From GWF2-50-93 sp049297395 (GTDB lineage Bacteria > Verrucomicrobiota > Lentisphaeria > Victivallales > GWF2-50-93), in NCBI GenBank assembly GCA_049297395.1, contig JBAQUG010000158.1:1-5805 (forward strand): 5,805 nt of DNA, in the 5' to 3' direction. The position numbers and the translations under genes were made by a program. Below, one piece after another: positions 1 to 5,198 of the stretch (position 1 is the stretch's first letter; the number at the start of each line of letters is the position of its first letter). The notes under the pieces were generated by a model, which was not told the origin of the DNA, searched no databases, and saw only the letters and a list, made by a program, of their open reading frames with translations.

Positions 1-101
1 GGAAGTACATGAGCGACGCGGCTGAAGTCATAAGAGTCATGAAAAAGCTGAGAAGTTCTGCGGAGCTTCAACTTCTCGTTGATAGTTTTTCAGGAAAATA
101 A
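1..101 (+). pseudogene. 3' end of a rightward CDS, probably the upstream half of a frameshifted gene (partial)
   Basis: A frame read from base 3 is open from the left edge and stops at TAA 99-101. It ends in a helical, charged stretch (SDAAEVIRVMKKLRSS, then AELQLLVDSFSGK). It could be the true C-terminus of an upstream gene. I favour another reading: it continues into the frame that ends at 420. Removing one T from the run at 86-90 joins them as LVDSF-QENNEI followed by the conserved FMGDAVFW segment, giving one uninterrupted protein with the stop at 418-420. The larger N-terminal part lies outside the window, so its function cannot be judged from this fragment alone. Seen: the open frame and the overlap. 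Inferred: the frameshift. Confidence 0.5.
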
Positions 102-420
102 TGAAATTATTTATCTGAAAAACTATAAGTTCATGGGAGACGCCGTATTCTGGATATATCTGGAAAATATGATCAAATGCAAGCATCCTCTCCTAAAGAC
201 AAAAAGTGGAAAACCGTTCCTTCATCCTGCGAAATTCGCAGATGCAGAAGATTTTGACAATCAGAATATTCTGATGACAAAAACCGGATCAAAGGTACAG
301 AAAGACAAGGCCGATTGGATAGATCTGAACGGTATAGGCAAATGGCTGGGTGGAGTCCATCTCAGAAAAGGAAATATCTGGAGATGGGACGATAATGCAG
401 GGAAAATCTTAAAAACTTAA
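79..420 (+). CDS. Conserved hypothetical protein, C-terminal domain (DUF1835/DUF3658-like); probably 3' part of a frameshifted gene
   Basis: The frame is open from 52 to the TAA at 418-420. Possible starts are TTG 79 and ATG 133; neither has a convincing Shine-Dalgarno sequence (GGAG at 62-65 lies 13 bases from the TTG). The protein is soluble, about 113 aa. It carries FMGDAVFW near residue 18, then a Pro-Leu-Leu segment, then ADWIDLNGIGKWLGGVHL and a terminal WRWD. From memory this pattern (F.GD..FW..L, adW..LNGI.rW.GGVHL, WRWD) closes a family of roughly 300-aa hypothetical proteins often labelled DUF1835/DUF3658; this is recall, not a search result. Here only that C-terminal module is present, which with the overlapping open frame at 1-101 suggests a broken gene. 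A short gene started at TTG 79 or ATG 133 is the alternative. It converges on the flavin reductase-like gene with the two stop codons overlapping. No biochemical role can be assigned. Confidence 0.6.
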   Translation: MIVFQENNEIIYLKNYKFMGDAVFWIYLENMIKCKHPLLKTKSGKPFLHPAKFADAEDFDNQNILMTKTGSKVQKDKADWIDLNGIGKWLGGVHLRKGNIWRWDDNAGKILKT

Positions 421-929
421 ATAGGCCTTACGCCGGAGAGTTCATGCCCCTTGTCGACTGTACAGAGGCGTTTGATGGAGGAGTCAGTGTTCATATGGGC
501 TGCAACGACTTTGCCGATGATGAGCGTGCAGTCGCCGGGCTTGATTATATCAATCATTTCACACTCGAAATTCGCGACGGCATCGGTGAGAAGTGGGGCT
601 TTGACCTTCTTGGCTCCCTGGGTGTTCAGGCCCGCCTTTGCGATCTTGTCGACCTCATCTCCATGGAGACTGCCGGCAATCAGCGTCTCCTCCTTCATGA
701 ATTCATGGGGATACGCAACGACAAATTCCTTCGTCTCCCTAATCAGTTCGAACGTGTGCGAATCTTCGTCGATTCCGAGGATGAACATCAGCGGCTCGCC
801 TGAAGCAATACAGATCCAGCCGACAGCCATCACGTTAGGCTTCCCGTCTTTTCCACGGGTCGTGACCAGCACCACCTGTTCAGGATATTTCCGTTCTATC
901 GCCTTTTCGATTTCAACATGTTTTTGCAT
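417..929 (-). CDS. Flavin reductase-like domain protein (FMN-binding split-barrel, flavoredoxin type)
   Basis: The 170-aa product is a single flavin reductase-like (PF01613-type) split-barrel domain with no signal peptide or membrane segment, so it should be cytosolic. The N-terminal block YPEQVVLVTTRGKDGKPNVM (residues 15-34), followed by AVGWICIASGEPLMF, is the family's flavin-site signature. Residues 58-75 (HTFELIRETKEFVVAYP) fit the next family motif. GDEVDKIAKAGL (90-101), KVKAPLL (108-114), NFECEMIDI and GDCTLIIGKVVAAH complete the fold. Relatives bind FMN and act as NAD(P)H:flavin reductases or electron carriers; the actual donor and partner cannot be read from the sequence. The ATG at 929 is preceded by a weak GGGG at only four bases. 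The gene lies 30 bp downstream of rbfA on the same strand with no terminator between, so it is probably the last gene of the nusA operon, although its role is unrelated. Its TAA overlaps the stop of the facing gene. Confidence 0.88.
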   Translation of the reverse strand: MQKHVEIEKAIERKYPEQVVLVTTRGKDGKPNVMAVGWICIASGEPLMFILGIDEDSHTFELIRETKEFVVAYPHEFMKEETLIAGSLHGDEVDKIAKAGLNTQGAKKVKAPLLTDAVANFECEMIDIIKPGDCTLIIGKVVAAHMNTDSSIKRLCTVDKGHELSGVRPI

Positions 930-959
930 GACACCCCAAAGAATTGTTCTGGCCGAAAA

Positions 960-1319
960 TTACTTTTCCTGCTTTTCCATTTCAGAGATAATTGAAAGGA
1001 CGCGATCCCCCTTTTCAATGCTGTCATCGATTACGAACTCAAGTACGGGGGTGTATTTGATGACGATGTCCTTGGCTATCTTTGCCTGCAGATGATGGCG
1101 GTGCGTTTCCATGAAATGAAGGACTCTTTCCTTCTGCGACACCTGTTTCCCGCCTAAAATGCTTATGAACACCTTCGCATGCCGCAGATCCGGAGAGGCG
1201 ACAACTTCGCTTATCGTCACCAGGCAGTTGTCCATGTGGAAATCCATTCTTTCCATCAGATCCGCTATTTCTCTTCTAAGTAGTTCGTTTATCCTGTCGA
1301 GTCTGCTGTAGTTCTTCAT
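960..1319 (-). CDS. rbfA: Ribosome-binding factor A (30S maturation factor)
   Basis: RbfA is a small KH-fold protein that binds the immature 30S subunit near helix 1 of 16S rRNA and helps late processing; it is best known from cold adaptation. The 119-aa length is typical. Visible signatures are the N-terminal helix RLDRINELLRREIADLM (residues 6-22), VTISEVVASPDLRHAKVFIS (34-53, the strand with the family's characteristic D-x-RHAKV), and the C-terminal block YTPVLEFVIDDSIEKGDRV (89-107), matching the usual tP.L.F..D.s...g.r.. pattern. The start is fixed by an ATGA overlap with the infB stop (4 bp), implying translational coupling; no strong Shine-Dalgarno sequence precedes it. In many bacteria truB follows rbfA; here a flavin reductase-like gene follows instead. 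Confidence 0.95.
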   Translation of the reverse strand: MKNYSRLDRINELLRREIADLMERMDFHMDNCLVTISEVVASPDLRHAKVFISILGGKQVSQKERVLHFMETHRHHLQAKIAKDIVIKYTPVLEFVIDDSIEKGDRVLSIISEMEKQEK

Positions 1320-3328
1320 AATGTGGCTTTTTTAAATTCAACTTCGTAGATCTGTATCAGATCGCCTTCCTGGAAATCGACAAAGTTGTCAAGGCGTATT
1401 CCGCATTCCAAACCCAGTTTCACTTCCTTGACATCATCCTGGAAACGGCGGAGCGAGTGCACGGCACCGTTGAATATAAGCTCGCTGTTCCTGAATACCC
1501 TGGCCTTGGCACCTACACGGACGGCCCCCTTCTCCACCATGCATCCGCATATCTTCGGTCCTTTTGAAAGCTCGAATATCTTGAGTATCTTAGCCGAGCC
1601 GACATCCTTCTCACGCTGTTCAGGCGCAAGTTTTCCGGCAAGAGCATCCATGAGATCTTCAATCAATTCATATATTATGCTGTAAAGGCGTATTTCAACA
1701 TTCTGTTTCTTGGCGATTGAATTTACACCAGTGTTGACGCGGACATGGAATCCGACGACGATTGCACCGGACGCGGACGCAAGAAGAACATCGTTTTCAT
1801 TGATCGCGCCGATTCCTGCATGCAGGACCTCGATCTGGATCTTGTCTGAAGGGAATTTCTTAAGGGATTCCTTTATTGCCTCAACCGATCCCTGTACGTC
1901 GGCCTTAACCACCAGGTTGAGCGTGTTCTTCTTCTCCTTCTGCAGCTGCTTCATGAGATCTTCAAGATTCGTACTGGGAATGACCGTAGGATTATCGGCT
2001 TCAAGCCCGCTCATCCTCGTCTGTATTTCCCTCTCGTCTGCGATCTTTCTGGCATCCTTCTCAGCGCATACCACGAACGTCGCTCCGGCTTCAGGCACTC
2101 CGGAGAGGCCTACAAGCTTTACAGGAGTGCTCGGTCCTGCGCTGTCAAGTTTTTCACCGAGCACATTTATCATGGTCTTCACTTTTCCAAAATATTTTCC
2201 GCAGAGGACGCAGTCCCCCTTCTTCAATGTCCCGTTCTGCACAAGGACGCTTGCAGTGGGGCCATGCCCCTGCTCAAGCTGGGCTTCGAGCACAACGCCC
2301 CTGGCCTGGCGCTTCGGGTTGCCTTTGAGTTGAAGCATTTCGGCTTCGAGAAGTATTCTTTCCAGAAGCTTGTCTATGCCTGTCCCCTTGGTTGCAGAGA
2401 CTTTGACAGTTCCAACTTCCCCGCCCCACTCCTCGCTTGCGAGTTCGTACTGCTGCATCTGGCGGATGATCTTGTCGACGTTCGCGCTCGGCAAATCTAT
2501 CTTGTTAACGGCAACGATGACCGGAACTTTTGCGGCCTTCGCATGGTTCAGGGCTTCTATGGTCTGCGGCATGAAACCGTCGTCCGCCGCCACAACAAGT
2601 ATGGCGATGTCAGTGGCCTTGGCTCCGCGCGCCCTCATGGCGGTGAACGCCTCATGGCCGGGAGTGTCGATGAAAGTAATTGTTTTCCCGTGGATATTGA
2701 CGACTGATGCACCAATATGCTGTGTGATTCCGCCAGCTTCACCTCCAGCGACATTGGTCTTCCTTATGGCATCCTGAAGGGAGGTCTTGCCATGGTCGAC
2801 ATGTCCCAGGAAAGTAACGACTGGAGGCCGGTCGACAAGATCTTCAGGCCGATCCTTGTCCTTGTCGAGCACATCCTCGGGAGCCGGTGCATGTTCATCC
2901 TGCTTGGAAACATGTCCATCCTTTTCGCGGCGGTCGACGACCAGGTTGAAACCAAATTTCTTGCATATCTTTTTTGCGATATCCGGGTCTACTGTCTGGT
3001 TTATGCTCGCGAGTACGTTCATGGTCAGAAGCGAACTTATTATCTCGTTCGGCTTCTTTCCAAGCACCTCCGCGAGGGTCTTTACAATGATGGGAGTCTT
3101 CAAATGAAGTTCGCTCTTTAATTCAGCTTCCTTATCGGCAGCGGCCTTCCCCTTCTTTTCCATCTCCAGGAAATGGTCGTCCACCAAATCTACAAGGGTC
3201 ATGTCAATTTCACTTGACGCGGTACTGACGGTCAGCCCAAGATCCTTGAGTTCCTTGATGACCCTGGTCAGGGGGAGGTTGTATTTTTTTACAACATCCT
3301 TCACTTTGATTTTAATTTTTCCACCCAT
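1316..3328 (-). CDS. infB: Translation initiation factor IF-2
   Basis: IF2 is the GTPase that brings fMet-tRNA to the 30S subunit and promotes 50S joining. Domains in order: a first IF2_N module at about residues 3-53; a second IF2_N-like module at about 76-135; a short charged linker (136-167); and the G domain from about 168. GTPase motifs are complete: G1 GHVDHGKT (175-182), G2 ITQHIG (201-206), G3 DTPGH (221-225), G4 NKID (275-278), G5 SAT (311-313). Domain II follows (about 340-440), then the C1 domain around 470-570 (VVKADVQGSVEAI, HAGIGAINENDV) and the tRNA-binding C2 domain ending with DDVKEVKLGLECGI and FQEGDLIQIYE. At 670 aa it is a compact form without the long repeat-rich N-terminal extension of enterobacterial IF2. 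Position 185 is Gln where Leu is usual after GKTSL. The start ATG lies 18 bp after the nusA stop, with a weak GAG behind it and an ATG-TAA immediately before it; the stop overlaps rbfA. Confidence 0.98.
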   Translation of the reverse strand: MGGKIKIKVKDVVKKYNLPLTRVIKELKDLGLTVSTASSEIDMTLVDLVDDHFLEMEKKGKAAADKEAELKSELHLKTPIIVKTLAEVLGKKPNEIISSLLTMNVLASINQTVDPDIAKKICKKFGFNLVVDRREKDGHVSKQDEHAPAPEDVLDKDKDRPEDLVDRPPVVTFLGHVDHGKTSLQDAIRKTNVAGGEAGGITQHIGASVVNIHGKTITFIDTPGHEAFTAMRARGAKATDIAILVVAADDGFMPQTIEALNHAKAAKVPVIVAVNKIDLPSANVDKIIRQMQQYELASEEWGGEVGTVKVSATKGTGIDKLLERILLEAEMLQLKGNPKRQARGVVLEAQLEQGHGPTASVLVQNGTLKKGDCVLCGKYFGKVKTMINVLGEKLDSAGPSTPVKLVGLSGVPEAGATFVVCAEKDARKIADEREIQTRMSGLEADNPTVIPSTNLEDLMKQLQKEKKNTLNLVVKADVQGSVEAIKESLKKFPSDKIQIEVLHAGIGAINENDVLLASASGAIVVGFHVRVNTGVNSIAKKQNVEIRLYSIIYELIEDLMDALAGKLAPEQREKDVGSAKILKIFELSKGPKICGCMVEKGAVRVGAKARVFRNSELIFNGAVHSLRRFQDDVKEVKLGLECGIRLDNFVDFQEGDLIQIYEVEFKKATL

Positions 3329-3346
3329 TTACATCTCTAAGTTAAA

Positions 3347-4609
3347 TTATTCAGACTTTTTTGAGTCCAGGCTTTTAAGCGCCTTGACAACTTTTTTCGC
3401 CTCGTCTTCGGAAAGGTCAGGTATTTTTGAAATATCCGAAGCATCAACAGCCGTGAGTCCTTCCACTGAAAGGAAACCTCCGCTGACAAGTTTTTTCGCC
3501 GTCTCCGCATCGATCTTGAGTATCTCCGACAGGGAGGAAATGGTCTGTCCGAGCTTCTCCTCGAAAGTAACTTCCACCACTGGTTCTTCGGCGTTTATGT
3601 TTATCTTCCATCCTAGAAGTTTTGATGTAAGCCTTACGTTCTGGCCGCGTTTGCCTATCGCAAGGGAAAGCTGGTCAGGAGCGACCTTGATATCTATCGT
3701 CTTGGTCGCCTCGTCGGTACTGACGTGCTTCAGGGCCGCAGGCTGCAGGGCCTTTGATGCAAAGACCTTGACATCCTCGTCGAATGGTATGATGTCGATT
3801 TTCTCTCCACCAAGCTCGGATGTGATGTTTTTCACCCTCATGCCGCGCATTCCGACGCAGGCGCCGACCGGGTCAACATGCGAATCCGAGCTGAAAACAG
3901 CGATCTTCGTCCTTGAACCGGGTTCGCGGGCGATGGCCTTGATCTGGACTATGCCGTCATGTATCTCGGACACTTCCCTCTCAAAGAGCCTGCGTATGAA
4001 GTCGTCTGAAACCCTGCTCAGCACAAGGCTCGGTCCCGAACCGGCGGGGTCTATCTTCTTGAGAATGGCATTGATCCTGTCGCCCTGCATGTAGTTTTCG
4101 CCGGGAATCTTGTCCTTCGGTGAAAGGACTCCCTCGGCCTTCTGCATGTCTATGATGATGCTTCCGGCTTCAAAGCGCCTGACTATTCCACTCACTATCT
4201 GTCCGATTCTCTCCTTGAACTCCTCGAACACAATTTCCTTTTCAGCCTTGCGGAGCTGGTTCATGATAGTATTTTTCGCATACTGGGCGGCGATCCTGCC
4301 GAAATTCTTCGGGGTGACCTCCCATTTGACTACATCGCCTACCTTGGCGTTCGGGTAACGCTCCCTGGCGGCAGCCAGGATGATCTGGTCGCAGGTGGGG
4401 ATGGAGTCGACTACTCCAAGCATCGCAAAGGCCTTGATCTGGCCTGACTCGCGGTCTATCTTGACATCGAGCTCGCTTGCGGGATGTATGCTTTTTTTCG
4501 AGGCTGAGAGTATGGCCTTTTCAATGGCCTCGATCAGCACTTCCCTGCTTATACCGCGCTCCTGCTCGATATAGTCCAGGGTTGCCAGAAGTTCATTATT
4601 CATAATCAT
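3347..4609 (-). CDS. nusA: Transcription termination/antitermination protein NusA
   Basis: NusA binds RNA polymerase and nascent RNA, enhancing pausing and intrinsic termination and taking part in antitermination of rRNA operons. The 420-aa product shows the canonical order: an N-terminal polymerase-binding domain (about 1-125, beginning ELLATLDYIEQERGISREVL), an S1 domain (about 135-200), KH1 with DPVGACVGMRGMRV (246-259; GxxG loop at 253-256), KH2 with AIGKRGQNVRL (317-327; GxxG at 319-322), and a helix-hairpin-helix-like tail (about 355-412). It lacks the duplicated acidic repeats of enterobacterial NusA. The start at 4609 is chosen because AAGGAG lies seven bases upstream; another ATG two codons later would be spaced worse. 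It is the first gene of the leftward operon; rimP, which usually precedes nusA, is absent. An excellent promoter and a hairpin leader lie upstream. Confidence 0.98.
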   Translation of the reverse strand: MIMNNELLATLDYIEQERGISREVLIEAIEKAILSASKKSIHPASELDVKIDRESGQIKAFAMLGVVDSIPTCDQIILAAARERYPNAKVGDVVKWEVTPKNFGRIAAQYAKNTIMNQLRKAEKEIVFEEFKERIGQIVSGIVRRFEAGSIIIDMQKAEGVLSPKDKIPGENYMQGDRINAILKKIDPAGSGPSLVLSRVSDDFIRRLFEREVSEIHDGIVQIKAIAREPGSRTKIAVFSSDSHVDPVGACVGMRGMRVKNITSELGGEKIDIIPFDEDVKVFASKALQPAALKHVSTDEATKTIDIKVAPDQLSLAIGKRGQNVRLTSKLLGWKININAEEPVVEVTFEEKLGQTISSLSEILKIDAETAKKLVSGGFLSVEGLTAVDASDISKIPDLSEDEAKKVVKALKSLDSKKSE

Positions 4610-4616
4610 TGAAATG

Positions 4617-4622
4617 CTCCTT
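4617..4622 (-). promoter_or_regulatory. Ribosome binding site of nusA
   Basis: AAGGAG on the minus strand, seven bases from the ATG at 4609. It decides between that ATG and the ATG two codons inside. The two A residues also fall in the 3' arm (TACAA) of a weak 5-bp inverted repeat with TTGTA nine bases upstream, which might partly mask the site. Confidence 0.85.
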
Positions 4623-4627
4623 GTAAA

Positions 4628-4669
4628 TTACCCATACAAAATAAAAGTGGGCATATACCCACTTTCCAT
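4628..4669 (-). CDS. Possible leader peptide in the nusA 5' leader (13 aa)
   Basis: A 14-codon frame in the nusA leader reads MESGYMPTFILYG and ends in TAA, 18 bases ahead of the nusA ATG. Its codons 2-9 cover the leader hairpin almost exactly, so a ribosome translating it would melt the stem. A weak GCGAG lies seven bases upstream of its ATG. It starts roughly 28 bases downstream of the predicted transcription start. No run of one amino acid's codons is present, so it does not look like an amino-acid-sensing leader. An open frame this short is not rare by chance, so this is tentative. Confidence 0.25.
   Translation of the reverse strand: MESGYMPTFILYG
4638..4665 (-). terminator. Attenuator-like hairpin with interrupted U tract in the nusA leader
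   Basis: A perfect 8-bp stem (AAAGTGGG at 4665-4658 with CCCACTTT at 4651-4644 in minus-strand reading) encloses a 6-base loop (TATATG). It is followed directly by TATTTT; counting the T's that end the stem, the tract reads TTTTATTTT. It points toward nusA and lies between its promoter and its ribosome binding site. On the plus strand the stem is followed by CCATGA, so it cannot terminate rpsT-direction transcription. The stem is modest (four G-C pairs) and the U tract is interrupted, so termination would be partial. It may instead be only an mRNA structure. Confidence 0.5.
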
Positions 4670-4703
4670 GATACTGCTCGCTGTTAATTTATTGTAACCT
4701 TAC

Positions 4704-4732
4704 ATTATAGCACTTGAAACCTTCTATTACAA
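4704..4732 (-). promoter_or_regulatory. Sigma70-type promoter of the nusA operon, extended -10
   Basis: On the minus strand TTGTAA (4732-4727) and a perfect TATAAT (4709-4704) are separated by exactly 17 bases, and the -10 is preceded by TG-C, giving the extended -10 form TGnTATAAT. The -35 matches four of six consensus positions. Transcription should start near 4697, giving a leader of about 88 nt that contains the hairpin. An A/T-rich stretch just upstream of the -35 (4743-4758) could act as an UP element. Confidence 0.75.
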
Positions 4733-4741
4733 ATGGAAGAA

Positions 4742-4770
4742 GCCTTAAAATTTAAAGGTACCGTTATAAA
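4742..4770 (+). promoter_or_regulatory. Weak candidate promoter for rpsT
   Basis: TATAAA at 4765-4770 is a five-of-six -10 match, but no good -35 exists at 17 bases (the region is AT-rich, GCCTTA). Initiation here would give an rpsT leader of about 90 nt. A second TATAAA at 4840-4845 has no -35 either and would leave a leader of under 20 nt. The choice between them is uncertain. Confidence 0.25.
4743..4758. repeat. AT-rich near-palindrome between the divergent nusA and rpsT promoters
   Basis: CCTTAAAATTTAAAGG pairs with itself at seven of eight symmetric positions. It lies just upstream of the nusA -35 and overlaps where a -35 for rpsT would fall. It could be an operator for both genes or simply an UP element; base composition makes a chance palindrome plausible. 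Confidence 0.3.
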
Positions 4771-4855
4771 CTGCGCTTGATTTTTCCTTTTAGCGTGTCA
4801 TTTTACTGCCCGTCACGCGGAAAAGATCGTGGCCTGTGATATAAATTGAATGAAG

Positions 4856-4860
4856 AAAGG
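4856..4860 (+). promoter_or_regulatory. Ribosome binding site of rpsT
   Basis: AAAGG, eight bases upstream of the ATG at 4869, supports that start codon. Confidence 0.7.
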
Positions 4861-4868
4861 CAGACTAA

Positions 4869-5135
4869 ATGCATACCAAATCAGCGGCAAAAAGATTGAA
4901 GACAAGCGAAGCAGCGCGGATAAAGCACAAATCCACCAGGCGCTCCATCAGCACAGTAGAGAAGCAATACAGGGCGGCTTTGAATTCAACCGAACAGAAA
5001 GATGTGAAGAAGCTCTATTCTGAACTCGTCTCCATGTTCGACAAGGCTGTGAAATACGGCGCTCTCCACAAGAACAAGGCTGACAGGAAAAAATCCCGGC
5101 TGGCAAAACTCCTCGCTCCAAAATCGAAAAAATGA
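4869..5135 (+). CDS. rpsT: 30S ribosomal protein S20
   Basis: S20 binds 16S rRNA early in 30S assembly, contacting the 5' domain and helix 44. The 88-aa, very basic, helical product has the family hallmarks: KSAAKRLKTSEAARIKHKSTR (residues 4-24, where most homologues read KSA.KR.r..e..r..N), a central helix pair, and the diagnostic C-terminal block GALHKNKADRKKSRLAKLL (64-82). It ends with a short Lys-rich tail. Its length is normal. The gene is monocistronic to judge from the strong intrinsic terminator that begins 17 bp after the stop, and it diverges from nusA across a 259-bp shared regulatory region. In E. coli S20 represses its own translation; no corresponding leader element is evident here. 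Confidence 0.96.
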   Translation: MHTKSAAKRLKTSEAARIKHKSTRRSISTVEKQYRAALNSTEQKDVKKLYSELVSMFDKAVKYGALHKNKADRKKSRLAKLLAPKSKK

Positions 5136-5151
5136 TTTTCCTGAAATATTC

Positions 5152-5198
5152 ACGTTCCGCTTTTCCTGTCAGACATGAAAGGCGGAACGTTTTTATTT
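5152..5198 (+). terminator. Intrinsic terminator of rpsT
   Basis: A perfect 9-bp GC-rich stem (ACGTTCCGC 5152-5160 with GCGGAACGT 5182-5190) continues inward through one G-U pair and four more pairs (TTTC with GAAA), and possibly TGT/ACA closing a small loop. It is followed by TTTTATTT at 5191-5198. It is rightward only: the reverse strand has no U tract after the stem. Confidence 0.92.

Noticed and set aside
451..1095. Plus-strand open frame of 214 codons across the flavin reductase-like and rbfA genes
   Set aside because: It spans two recognisable minus-strand genes and the gap between them; low-complexity Ser-rich shadow.
1710..2333. Plus-strand open frame of 207 codons antisense to the IF2 C-terminal half
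   Set aside because: Mirror of strongly conserved infB sequence; no domain and no ribosome binding site.
3201..4094. Plus-strand open frame of 297 codons antisense to nusA and the 5' end of infB
   Set aside because: Its translation is Ser/Leu/Thr-rich with no recognisable domain, typical of the complement of a real gene, and it overlaps conserved NusA and IF2 domains.
4644..4665. Leader hairpin read as a plus-strand terminator
   Set aside because: No U tract follows on the plus strand and no plus-strand gene ends there.
4793..4818. Inverted repeat GCGTG / CACGC in the rpsT leader
   Set aside because: Only five pairs around a 16-base loop, with no U tract or conserved context; not enough to call a regulatory structure.
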